Source: Halalkalicoccus sp. CGA53 (GTDB taxonomy: Archaea; Halobacteriota; Halobacteria; Halobacteriales; Halalkalicoccaceae). Taken from it: 64,000 nt of DNA. Location: NCBI RefSeq assembly GCF_036429475.1, contig NZ_CP144125.1:806001-870000 (forward strand), read 5' to 3'. Below, piece by piece: positions 36,729 to 44,404 of the stretch (its first letter is position 1; the number at the start of each line of letters is the position of its first letter). A program made the position numbers and the translations under genes. The notes below the pieces were generated by a model, which was given only the letters and a program-made list of their open reading frames with translations, was not told the DNA's origin and made no database searches.

Positions 36729-39065
36729 ATGCCACCGCAGGCACTCTCGCGCGTCGAGAGCCACGCCGTCGACGGCTCCCGCCTCCGACTCGACTGCGAG
36801 GTGGAGGCGCTCGGCTCCGGTCCGGAGTTCTACACCTCGGTTCCTCTCACCGTCGAGGCGCTCCGACCGGACGCCCTCCGTCTCACGCTCGACCCGCACC
36901 CCGAGGCGGGCGAGGTCGACTCCCCGCTCGCCATCGACTATCGAGCCTTCTCCGAACCGGTCGACCTCTCGGTTACGGAGGGAGAGAGCTCTCTCGACCT
37001 CTCGACGGACGCTCTCTCGGTTCGCATCTCGTTCGATCCGTTCGGGATCGAGGTCCGCGAGGACGACCGGACACTCGTCGAGACGCAGCCGGGCTACCGG
37101 GACACGAAGGGCCGGCCGCTCGTCCGCCCGTTCGGGTTCACCGAGGAGGTCGTCGACAACTGGCCGTTTGGAGTGAGCGAAACGCACCTCTCACTTCGGC
37201 TCTCGCCCGACGAGCGGATCTTCGGCCTCGGCGAGGGGTTCGGCGCGTTCGAGAAGCGGGGCCAGCGGATCGAGACGCGAGTCACCCAGCCGAACGGGGT
37301 GGTCTCTGCGGACACGTACTGCCCGGTCCCGTTCTACCTCTCCGACCGGGGGTACGGCCTCTTCGTCGACACCGCCTCGGACGTGACGTTCGACGTGGGT
37401 GCGACCTCGCCCTCGGCGCTCGAACTCGCCGTCTCCGCGTCCCCGCTCTCGGTGACCGTCTTCGCGGGCACGCCGAAGGAGGTGCTGACGGGCTACACCG
37501 ACCTCACCGGTCGCGCGCCGAGCCTCCCCCCCTGGACGTTCGGGACCTGGCTCTCGCGCAACACCTACGAGACCGCCGAGGAGGTCCGCGAGGTGGCGAG
37601 GGAAGCGCGAGAGCGCGGCTTCCCGTGTGACGTGCTCCACCTCGATCCCGCGTGGGCGGGCGTCGAGAACCTCGACATGGAGTGGGATCGCGGGGCGTTT
37701 CCCGACCCGGAGGCGCTCTGTGCCGACCTCCACGAGCTGGGGTTCAGGGTCTCGCTCTGGGAGTATCCGTACCTGCCGGTCGAGAGCGACCGGTTCGCCG
37801 AGGCACGCGAGGGGGGCTACCTGGTCCGGGACGGGAGCGGCCGGCCGTACGTGCTCCGTCGACCGAGCCACCCGGCGACCCGGGCCGGGATCGTCGACTT
37901 CGAGAACCCGGAGGCAGCGGCGTGGTGGGCCGACCGGCACCGCGAACTGATCGAGACGGGCGTCGACGTCTTCAAGACCGACTTCGGGGAGTACCTGCCC
38001 GACGACGCGATGGCCGGGGGTAGACCGGGTACGAGCCGTCACAACGCGTATCCACTCGCCTACCAGCGTGCGGTCGCGGGGGCGTTCTCGGGTACGGAGA
38101 AGCCCCCGGTGCTCTTCTCGCGCTCGGGCTGGGCTGGCTGTCAGCGCTACCCCGTCCACTGGGGTGGGGACTCCTGGTCGACGTTCGACGGGTTCGCCGC
38201 GAGCGTGCGCGCCGGGCTCTCGCTCACGCTCTCGGGCTTCCAGTTCTGGAGCTGTGACATCGGCGGCTACAAACCCGACCCCTCGCCCGAACTCTACGTC
38301 CGGTGGGCGCAGTGGGGGCTGCTCGCGCTCAGCCACCCCCGGTTCCACGGGAAGACCCCGCGCGAGCCGTGGGCCTTCGGCGCCGAGGTCGAGGAGATCG
38401 TCACCCGGTACGCACGACTCCGGTACCGACTGCTCCCCTACCTCCTCACGCACGCCGAGCGGTCGACGAAGACGGGCGTCCCGCTCACGCGTGCGATGGC
38501 GATCGAGTTCCCCGACGAACCGGCGGTCTCCGGGCTCGCGACCCAGCACATGATCGGCCCGGACCTCCTGATCGCACCCGTCCTCTCGTCCGACGACCGG
38601 GTCCGCCTCACGCTGCCACCCGGCGAGTGGATCGGCTACTTCGACGGCTCCCGGTATCGGGGGGTGAAAACGCTCGACCTCTCGCCCGCGCTCTCCGAGA
38701 TCCCGCTGTTCGTGAGAGCCGGCGCCGCGATCCCGACCGGCGAACCGGGTGACCGGGTCGGCTCCGAACTCGCGGACCCGGTAGTCCTCCGTGTCTACCT
38801 CCCGGAGGGCGGTGGGATGGAGACCGAGACCGAGGTGTACGACTGGGGGGAAGAGCGCTATCTCCCCATCCGGGTCGACCTGAGTGAGGACCGCGAGACC
38901 CTCGCGTTCGGGTGTGGGAACGACGGACGGTCGTTCGAGGCGCTCGTTCTCGGCCTCGAAGGGGTGCCGAACACGATCACGTACGGCGGTCATCAGGTCG
39001 AGAGGGACGCGGTCGAGTTCGACTCGGCGACGGGCGACCTCTCGATCTCCCTCGGACGGGGATAG
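36729..39065 (+). CDS. GH31 glycoside hydrolase, alpha-xylosidase-like
   Basis: The 778-residue enzyme has an N-terminal beta-sandwich, a catalytic barrel from about residue 265 and two C-terminal beta domains. The nucleophile is Asp418 in FKTDFGEYLPDD and the acid/base Asp481 in WGGDSWSTFDG, nearly the same numbering as E. coli alpha-xylosidase YicI (772 residues; Asp416 and Asp482). FKTDFGE rather than WxDMNE favours alpha-xylosidase over alpha-glucosidase. It has no signal peptide, so it acts on imported oligosaccharides. The Gfo6-like gene upstream would process released xylose. Confidence 0.92.
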   Translation: MPPQALSRVESHAVDGSRLRLDCEVEALGSGPEFYTSVPLTVEALRPDALRLTLDPHPEAGEVDSPLAIDYRAFSEPVDLSVTEGESSLDLSTDALSVRISFDPFGIEVREDDRTLVETQPGYRDTKGRPLVRPFGFTEEVVDNWPFGVSETHLSLRLSPDERIFGLGEGFGAFEKRGQRIETRVTQPNGVVSADTYCPVPFYLSDRGYGLFVDTASDVTFDVGATSPSALELAVSASPLSVTVFAGTPKEVLTGYTDLTGRAPSLPPWTFGTWLSRNTYETAEEVREVAREARERGFPCDVLHLDPAWAGVENLDMEWDRGAFPDPEALCADLHELGFRVSLWEYPYLPVESDRFAEAREGGYLVRDGSGRPYVLRRPSHPATRAGIVDFENPEAAAWWADRHRELIETGVDVFKTDFGEYLPDDAMAGGRPGTSRHNAYPLAYQRAVAGAFSGTEKPPVLFSRSGWAGCQRYPVHWGGDSWSTFDGFAASVRAGLSLTLSGFQFWSCDIGGYKPDPSPELYVRWAQWGLLALSHPRFHGKTPREPWAFGAEVEEIVTRYARLRYRLLPYLLTHAERSTKTGVPLTRAMAIEFPDEPAVSGLATQHMIGPDLLIAPVLSSDDRVRLTLPPGEWIGYFDGSRYRGVKTLDLSPALSEIPLFVRAGAAIPTGEPGDRVGSELADPVVLRVYLPEGGGMETETEVYDWGEERYLPIRVDLSEDRETLAFGCGNDGRSFEALVLGLEGVPNTITYGGHQVERDAVEFDSATGDLSISLGRG

Positions 39066-39180
39066 CGGTCGTGATCGGGAGCGGTCGGGACACGGGAGCC
39101 GGCTACACACTGATGATCGTCGGGACCGATTCGACGTCCATGAGCGTCGACTCGACCGTCGAATCCGACGAGGCTGCCGG

Positions 39181-40209
39181 ATGAAGCGTCGGGCACTCCT
39201 CGCGCTCGGCCTCGCCCTGCTGGTCCTCGGACTGTTCGTCCTCGTCGTCGGCTGGGAGGAGGTGCTCGGGGCGATCCGTCACGCCTCGCTCCGGATCTAC
39301 GCCCTCGCGTTCGTCGCCACGGTGGGCTGTCTGCTCTGTCGCGCGTACGTCTGGCACCGCGTGCTCGCAATCGTCGACAGGCCCCGACCGTACTGGCTCG
39401 TCGTGAGCGTCTTCCTCGCCGGCACCTTCGGGAAGTACGTCCTCCCCTACGGCCAGGTGACCTCCGGGGTAGGCGTCGCGGCGGTCGTGAGCCGCTACTA
39501 CGACTCGGAGTACGAGGAGGGTCTCGCCGCGGTGGTGAGCGCGGACTTCCTCAACTATCTCCCCTACTACACGCTCGGAGCGGTCGGGGTGGGCTACCTG
39601 CTGCACACCGGCTCGTCACCCGTCGCCCTCGACGCCTACCTTCGCCCGGCCGGGGTCGCGCTCGCGGTCGTCGGTCTGGTGCTCGTGGTCGTGTGGCACC
39701 GCCGGGACGGGATCAGATCGGGAGCGATCGGGGCGGTCGCCAGCCTGCGGGGGGCGGTCTCCGGAGTCTCGCCCCGGGTAGCACGGCAGCTCCGACGGGA
39801 GAACCTCGAACGGCGCTTCGAGGGCTTCTCGGAGACGCTCGAACTCGTCTCGCGGAACCGACGGTCCGGGGCCGTCGCCGTCCTCTCCGCTCACGTCGCC
39901 TGGCTCGGTCTCGCGGGCGCGCTCTACGCGACCGCACACGCCGTCGGCTCGCCGCTCCCCTTCGGCCTCGCGATCTTGGGCGTCGCGCTCAGTAAACTCG
40001 GATTTCTGGTACCGACACCCGGCGGCGTCGGCGGCGTCGAGATCGCGCTCGCGAGCGTGCTCGTACTCGTCGCGCCGATCGGGTTCGCGACCGCCACCGC
40101 GATCGCCATCCTCTACCGATTCGCGACCTACTGGTTCACGATCCTCGTCGGCGGGGCGACCTCCGTGGCGCTCACGCTGAAGGACCCGACGCCACCGGAA
40201 GCGGAGTGA
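39181..40209 (+). CDS. flippase-like/lysylphosphatidylglycerol synthase TM-domain protein (UPF0104)
   Basis: The 342-residue integral membrane protein has about eight hydrophobic helices. Family marks are FLAGTFGKYVLPYGQVTSGVGVAAVVSRY early and the glycine-rich SKLGFLVPTPGGVGGVEIALASVLVLV near the C-terminus. This is the YbhN/AglD-like group; relatives act with glycosyltransferases in lipid-linked sugar handling or lack a known role. ATG 39181 begins a signal-like helix (RRALLALGLALLVLGLFVLVVG). It lies 115 bases after the GH31 gene and may be on the same transcript. Confidence 0.9.
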   Translation: MKRRALLALGLALLVLGLFVLVVGWEEVLGAIRHASLRIYALAFVATVGCLLCRAYVWHRVLAIVDRPRPYWLVVSVFLAGTFGKYVLPYGQVTSGVGVAAVVSRYYDSEYEEGLAAVVSADFLNYLPYYTLGAVGVGYLLHTGSSPVALDAYLRPAGVALAVVGLVLVVVWHRRDGIRSGAIGAVASLRGAVSGVSPRVARQLRRENLERRFEGFSETLELVSRNRRSGAVAVLSAHVAWLGLAGALYATAHAVGSPLPFGLAILGVALSKLGFLVPTPGGVGGVEIALASVLVLVAPIGFATATAIAILYRFATYWFTILVGGATSVALTLKDPTPPEAE

Positions 40210-40260
40210 GGTGCGAGCGAAAAGGACGCGACTTATCCTCACCTCCTCGTACAGCCGCAC

Positions 40261-40761
40261 ATGGAGATCGTACTCGTCGCGGCCGTCTCGGAGAACGGCG
40301 TCGTCGGGAGCGAGGGCGGCGTGCCCTGGAGCTATCCGGAGGACGTCGACCAGTACAAGGCCGCGGTGAGCGGCTACCCGGTGATCGTCGGCCGGCGGAC
40401 GTTCGACCGGATGAAGCCGATCGAGGGCTCGTTCACCCTCGTGCTCACGAGCGACGGGTCGCGATCCGACGACCGCGAGGAGGTGAGCTACGTCACCGAT
40501 CCGGCCGAGGCGATCGACCTCGCCGCCGAACGCGACGACGTCGTCTACGTCATCGGTGGCGGCGCCGTCTACGACCTCTACGAGCCGGTCGCGACCGGTG
40601 CGCGGATCAGTCGCATCCCCGAGACAGTCGAGGGCGACAGTTTCTTCCCCGACCTCGGCGAGTCGTGGGCCGTCAGGGAGACGATCCACTTCGACGGGTT
40701 CGAGATCGAGGTCCTCGAGAACCGGTCACCGGCCGGCGTCGAAACGCTTCGCGGGGAGTGA
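40261..40761 (+). CDS. folA: dihydrofolate reductase
   Basis: Reduces dihydrofolate for thymidylate and purine synthesis. The 166-residue protein has the DHFR start MEIVLVAAVSENGVVGSEGGVPWSYPEDVDQYK with the catalytic acid in the PEDVDQY helix, the NADPH segment VIVGRRTFD, and VYVIGGGAVYDLY. Length and motifs match haloarchaeal DHFR, known for its acidic surface. CGACTTATCC at 40228-40237 is a TATA-like element 28 bases before the ATG. A gene remnant follows downstream. Confidence 0.94.
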   Translation: MEIVLVAAVSENGVVGSEGGVPWSYPEDVDQYKAAVSGYPVIVGRRTFDRMKPIEGSFTLVLTSDGSRSDDREEVSYVTDPAEAIDLAAERDDVVYVIGGGAVYDLYEPVATGARISRIPETVEGDSFFPDLGESWAVRETIHFDGFEIEVLENRSPAGVETLRGE

Positions 40762-40849
40762 GCCGGTCGCTCTGGATCCGACGGTGAGGGGGTACGCACT
40801 CGTCTACGCGAGCCGACGGGTTCATCATCCGGGATACGAACGCGTTCGC

Positions 40850-41014
40850 GTGCGCCCGATCCCGATCGAGCACCGAACGACCACCCTGGGTTTGACCCTC
40901 GCGAACCTCCTCCCGCTGGTCGGCGTGGTCGCGTTCGGCTGGGGCGTGCACACGCTGCTCGTCGTCTACTGGATCGAGAGCGGCGTGATCGGCGCGGCCG
41001 GACGACGCCCTCTC
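40850..41014 (+). pseudogene. truncated DUF6498-like membrane gene
   Basis: From GTG 40850 the frame encodes VRPIPIEHRTTTLGLTLANL and then PLVGVVAFGWGVHTLLVVYW plus IESGVIG. This is the opening of DUF6498-type haloarchaeal membrane proteins (first two helices, ending in W-x-E-x-G). After about residue 52 the similarity stops: the frame runs on through the 3' end of the convergent sulfatase-fold gene as antisense sequence. The rest of the expected multi-helix protein is gone, consistent with deletion or recombination at about 41000. An upstream GTG at 40784 is an alternative start. Confidence 0.6.
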
Positions 41015-42364
41015 TCAGAGGTAGCCGATGTCGGCGAGGTGCGCCCGTACTGCCGGACCGAGTTCCTCCTCGCACTCGTCACGATCGGTACCGATGTCGC
41101 GAAGGGGGTACCCCGAGAGGGCCGCCGATACCTCGTCGGGCTCGACCGGTCCCTCGATCACCTCCGCACGAGCGCCGTAGACGGTCGACCTGACTGCCTC
41201 CCCGTCCCACATCGCGCGTTTCCCGACCGCCCGTCCCGGCAGGTCCCCGTAGACCGCGACCGACTCCGAGACGAACTCCCCGTACCGATCGCCGCAGTAT
41301 CGCCGGGCCGCGTCGAGTTTCGGCCCGTCGATCTCGTCCCGATAGGTGAGACACCGCCCGTCCGGTGCGGCGAAGACGCTATCGTCCGTGTCGGCACCTC
41401 CCGAATCCGGATCGGTGAACGCCTCGACGGCCGCCGGAAATCGGGTGAGTGAGGCGAGTTCGTCTACCTCACGACCCTCCGTCTGGGCCGGTGCCTTCAC
41501 GACCAGGGGGACGTGCGTGAGCGCCTCGTTCGTCCCGAGCGTGTGCGCGATACAGCGCGGTTCGCTCGGGACCGCCGAGAGCTCCCCGAGGCCGTCGCCG
41601 TGGTCCGAACAGACCACCACGAGGGTGTCGTCGAACCCGTCACGTTCCTCCAAACCCCTGAGCAGGCGGTGGAGGACGGCGTCGGCCTGTCGGACCGCCC
41701 CGTCGTAGAGCCCCTCCAGCGCGGCGAGATACCAGTACGGATAGCGCTCGCCGTAGAACTTCCAGACGAACTCGCCGCGACCGAGCTCTCGCTGTACTTC
41801 CCTCGCGTCCTCCTCGCCCCAGCGGTCGTACCCGGGTTCGGGGAGGTACGGCCGGTGGGCGTCCATGACGTTCACGCAGGCAGCCCACGGCTTCCCGTTC
41901 TCGCGCTCGTCGACCCACTCCAGGAACCGCTCGGCGTACCAGAAGCCGGTGGGATGGGCCATCTCGAACTCGCCGCTCACCTCGAACCCTTCCGGCACCG
42001 ACTCCGGGACCCCGACGACCGTCCCGAAGCGGTCACCGATACCGACCGGGTGGGCCGTGATGTAGACGTTCGAACTGAACACGCCGGTCGCGTAGCCCCT
42101 CCCCTCCAGCCTCTCGAAGACGGTGTGGCCCGGTTCGATCCGGCGGTCGATCGTCACGCCGTGTTCCGGTACGTCCAGTCCGGTGAAGAGACTCACGTGC
42201 GACGGGAGGCTCCAGACGCCGGGAGCGCGGGCCTGTCGGTAGACGGTCGCGCGCTCGGCGAAGCGGTCGAGAGCGGGCGTCGTCCGATGACGGTGGCCGG
42301 AGAGGGAGGTGTTCGCCGCGCGGACGGAGTCGAGTACGACCAGCAGGACGTTCGGCCGGTCCAT
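41015..42364 (-). CDS. second sulfatase-fold enzyme (Ser nucleophile position)
   Basis: The 449-residue protein parallels the one at 35274: metal-ligand Asp12 in LVVLDSVRAAN, active-site segment VWSLPSHVSLFTG with Ser52, CSDHGDGLGE, and THVPLVVKAPAQTEGREVDELASLTRFP. The residue usually converted to formylglycine is Ser in the first of CxPxR-like positions, but the Arg is missing as in the paralogue. The two share gene-order context and nearly every motif position, so they probably arose by duplication. ATG 42364 is chosen because MDRPNVLLVV aligns with the paralogue's start. Confidence 0.9.
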   Translation of the reverse strand: MDRPNVLLVVLDSVRAANTSLSGHRHRTTPALDRFAERATVYRQARAPGVWSLPSHVSLFTGLDVPEHGVTIDRRIEPGHTVFERLEGRGYATGVFSSNVYITAHPVGIGDRFGTVVGVPESVPEGFEVSGEFEMAHPTGFWYAERFLEWVDERENGKPWAACVNVMDAHRPYLPEPGYDRWGEEDAREVQRELGRGEFVWKFYGERYPYWYLAALEGLYDGAVRQADAVLHRLLRGLEERDGFDDTLVVVCSDHGDGLGELSAVPSEPRCIAHTLGTNEALTHVPLVVKAPAQTEGREVDELASLTRFPAAVEAFTDPDSGGADTDDSVFAAPDGRCLTYRDEIDGPKLDAARRYCGDRYGEFVSESVAVYGDLPGRAVGKRAMWDGEAVRSTVYGARAEVIEGPVEPDEVSAALSGYPLRDIGTDRDECEEELGPAVRAHLADIGYL

Positions 42365-42443
42365 ACGTGGCGGTAGGGGGCGGGGGGTAAGTGACCGCCG
42401 ATGCCAGTGGCTCACGGTCCGTCGGTCCACGTCCGGGCGTCGA

Positions 42444-42641
42444 TCAGGCCGGACCGAACTCCTGGGGCGCTTCCTCTTCGATGAGATGACGGACGGCGTC
42501 GCGGATCGCCTCGCTCCGGCTCACGTACGGGCCGTCCTCGACGAGCGAATCGATCTCGGCGAAGAGGGAATCGGAGACGCGGAGCGTGATCCGCTGGGCG
42601 TCGCCGCCGTCGTTCAGCGAGTGGGGATTACTGTATCCCAC
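42444..42641 (-). CDS. ribbon-helix-helix (CopG-like) regulator
   Basis: A 65-residue protein with the RHH pattern: a beta strand AQRITLRVSD followed by SLFAEIDSLVEDGPYVSRSEAIRDAVRHLIEEEAP. The YVSRSEAIRDAV turn is typical of CopG/NikR-like DNA-binding dimers. It overlaps the 3' end of the zinc-finger microprotein gene by 14 bases and is probably translated from the same mRNA. Its target is unknown; the divergent promoter upstream is the obvious candidate for autoregulation. Confidence 0.85.
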   Translation of the reverse strand: MGYSNPHSLNDGGDAQRITLRVSDSLFAEIDSLVEDGPYVSRSEAIRDAVRHLIEEEAPQEFGPA

Positions 42642-42753
42642 GCTCGCCCTCCCATCGGATGGTGCAGTTCTTCAGATGCTGGGGCCACTGCGTCTTCGCG
42701 ATGAGCTCGCTACATCGCGGGCAGGGGCGCTTTTCGGCAGGGTTCTCGCTCAC
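42628..42753 (-). CDS. zinc-finger microprotein, 41 aa
   Basis: The 41-residue product from GTG 42753 starts VSENPAEKRPCPRCSELIAK and continues TQWPQHLKNCTIRW. A CxxC plus HxxxC arrangement (CPRC... HLKNC) suggests one zinc-binding finger. The start is supported by a TATATA at 42783-42788 about 32 bases upstream and by the acidic/polar start typical of leaderless haloarchaeal genes. The gene overlaps the RHH regulator gene that follows; the pair forms a small operon divergent from the acyl-CoA dehydrogenase. Confidence 0.7.
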   Translation of the reverse strand: MSENPAEKRPCPRCSELIAKTQWPQHLKNCTIRWEGERGIQ

Positions 42754-42778
42754 GGGGACTCGTCGGTCGCGAGGCGAC

Positions 42779-42820
42779 GGTGATATATGTGTTTTGTGTA
42801 TATAAGAAAAGTTATATTTC
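42779..42820. promoter_or_regulatory. AT-rich divergent promoter region
   Basis: GATATATGTG, TGTATATAAG and GTTATATTTC lie in tandem. The first serves the minus-strand microprotein operon; TATATAAG at 42799-42806 points to the plus strand. The AT-rich block stands out sharply from its surroundings and may also be the binding site of the adjacent RHH regulator. Confidence 0.5.
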
Positions 42821-42839
42821 ACCTGTCCGATGGCGACCC

Positions 42840-42847
42840 TTTTTACA
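42840..42847 (+). promoter_or_regulatory. TATA-like box of the acyl-CoA dehydrogenase gene
   Basis: TTTTTACA is about 26 bases, centre to start, before ATG 42869 and supports this start over ATG 42830. The TATATAAG at 42799 would equally fit initiation at 42830, so two starts are possible. Confidence 0.4.
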
Positions 42848-42868
42848 GAGCGTCCCTTCCGTACGGTC

Positions 42869-44032
42869 ATGCTCGATTACGTGGGGTTGGAGGCGGGGTT
42901 GGACTCCGAGGAACGGATGGTCCGGGACACCGCCCGCGAGTTCGTCACAGAGCGCGTCCGCCCGGAGATCGCCACCCACTACGAGGCAGGCACGTTTCCC
43001 ACCGACCTGATCCCCGAGATGGGCGACCTCGGCTTCTACGCGCCCAATCTGGAGGGTTACGGCCTGCCCGGGCTCTCCGAAACGGCGTACGGACTGCTGA
43101 TGCAGGAGCTCGAGGCGTGTGATTCCGGGCTCCGGTCGATGGCGAGCGTCCAGGGCGCGCTCGTCATGTACCCGATCCACGCCTTCGGTTCTGAGGAGCA
43201 AAAGGACGAGTGGCTCCCGAAACTCGGCGAAGGCGAGGCGGTCGGCTGTTTCGGGCTCACCGAGCCCGAACACGGCTCCGATCCGTCCAGCATGGAGACC
43301 AGAGCCGAGCGAGACGGCGACGAGTACGTCCTCTCGGGCTCGAAGACCTGGATCACCAACTCGCCGATCGCCGACGTCGCCGTCGTCTGGGCCCGGGACT
43401 CGTCGAGTGAAAACTCGCCAGTGAGGGGGTTCCTCGTCGAGACCGATAGGGAGGGCGTGAGCACGAACAAGATCGACGAGAAGCTCTCGCTTCGCGCGTC
43501 GATCACGGGCGAGATCGGCCTCTCGAACGTCCGAATCCCCGAGGAGAACGTCCTTCCAGGTGTAGAGGGCATGAAGGGGCCGCTGTCGTGTCTGACGCAG
43601 GCGCGTTACGGCATCGCCTGGGGGGCGGTGGGTGCGGCCCGGGACTGTTTCGAGGTCGCGAGGGAGTACGCGCTCGATCGCGAGCAGTTCGGCGGGCCGA
43701 TCGCGCAGTTCCAGCTCCAACAGCGCAAACTCGCGGAGATGGCCACACAGATCACGACCGCGCAATTGTTGGCCTACCGGCTGGCGGAGCTGAAAGAGCG
43801 CGGCGAGCTGCGTCCACAGCACGTCGCGATGGCGAAACGAAACAACGTCCGGATGGCCCGCGATCAGTCCCGGGTCGCGAGGGAGATGCTCGGGGGCAAC
43901 GGGATCACGCTCGATTACTCGCCGATGCGGCACATGGCGAACCTCGAAACCGTCTACACGTACGAGGGGACCCACGACATCCACACGCTGATCCTCGGCG
44001 CCGACCTCACCGGCATCCAGGCCTTCGACTAG
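42869..44032 (+). CDS. acyl-CoA dehydrogenase, glutaryl-CoA dehydrogenase-like
   Basis: The 387-residue flavoenzyme has the acyl-CoA dehydrogenase fold: GCFGLTEPEHGSDPSS for FAD/substrate contact, KTWITNSPIADVAVVWAR, and the catalytic base Glu366 in VYTYEGTHDIHTLILGADLTGIQAF. That last block closely matches glutaryl-CoA dehydrogenase ([20 protein letters not shown] as I recall), as does LGGNGITLDYSPMRHMANLE. It would oxidise and possibly decarboxylate glutaryl-CoA or oxidise a short acyl-CoA. Start chosen at MLDYVGLEAG, the family norm. Confidence 0.92.
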   Translation: MLDYVGLEAGLDSEERMVRDTAREFVTERVRPEIATHYEAGTFPTDLIPEMGDLGFYAPNLEGYGLPGLSETAYGLLMQELEACDSGLRSMASVQGALVMYPIHAFGSEEQKDEWLPKLGEGEAVGCFGLTEPEHGSDPSSMETRAERDGDEYVLSGSKTWITNSPIADVAVVWARDSSSENSPVRGFLVETDREGVSTNKIDEKLSLRASITGEIGLSNVRIPEENVLPGVEGMKGPLSCLTQARYGIAWGAVGAARDCFEVAREYALDREQFGGPIAQFQLQQRKLAEMATQITTAQLLAYRLAELKERGELRPQHVAMAKRNNVRMARDQSRVAREMLGGNGITLDYSPMRHMANLETVYTYEGTHDIHTLILGADLTGIQAFD

Positions 44033-44038
44033 AGTCGG

Positions 44039-44404
44039 TCAGCGCGTGCAGCGCGAGAGGACCTTCCCGAACACGTCGCGCCGGTCCGCGCCGAACCGGT
44101 AGCCGGTCTCCCAGAGGTTCTCCGAACCGGGAAGCGTCGCGAGTAGCGCCGCGACCGTTCTGGTCGGTCGATCCGTTCGCGAGAGCACCTCCTCCAGTGC
44201 CGCACCGCAGGAGTAGACCGCGTCGTCGGTCAGGAGGTGCATACACTCCTCGTACTCCTCGGGGAGTCGCGCGAGCTGGTCCGGCGAGAGCTGGGAGTAG
44301 CCGACGAGCTCGAACTCTCCTCTGGCGGCGAACTGTTCGACACACCAGGTACAGAAGCCACAGTCGTCGTCGTAGACGAGTCTGGGCGTGTGGACCTCGT
44401 TCAT
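44039..44404 (-). CDS. DCC-family thiol-disulfide oxidoreductase (DUF393)
   Basis: The 121-residue protein opens with the family signature LVYDDDCGFCTWCVEQF, a CxxC with the DxDCxxC pattern in a thioredoxin-like fold. It continues with ELVGYSQL and GSENLWETGYRFGADRRDVFGKVLSR. Family members are presumed thiol oxidoreductases; substrates are unknown. Its ATG overlaps the stop of the aldo-keto reductase gene (ATGA, 44401-44404), so both are translated from one mRNA. Confidence 0.88.
   Translation of the reverse strand: MNEVHTPRLVYDDDCGFCTWCVEQFAARGEFELVGYSQLSPDQLARLPEEYEECMHLLTDDAVYSCGAALEEVLSRTDRPTRTVAALLATLPGSENLWETGYRFGADRRDVFGKVLSRCTR

Noticed and set aside
38912-39184. Plus-strand frame ending with ATGA overlap at the flippase-like gene
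   Set aside because: Most of it overlaps the GH31 gene in another frame; only about 23 codons would be unique and they show no conserved pattern.
41865-42376. Plus-strand frames opposite the second sulfatase-fold gene
   Set aside because: Antisense shadows; the minus-strand gene has all family motifs.
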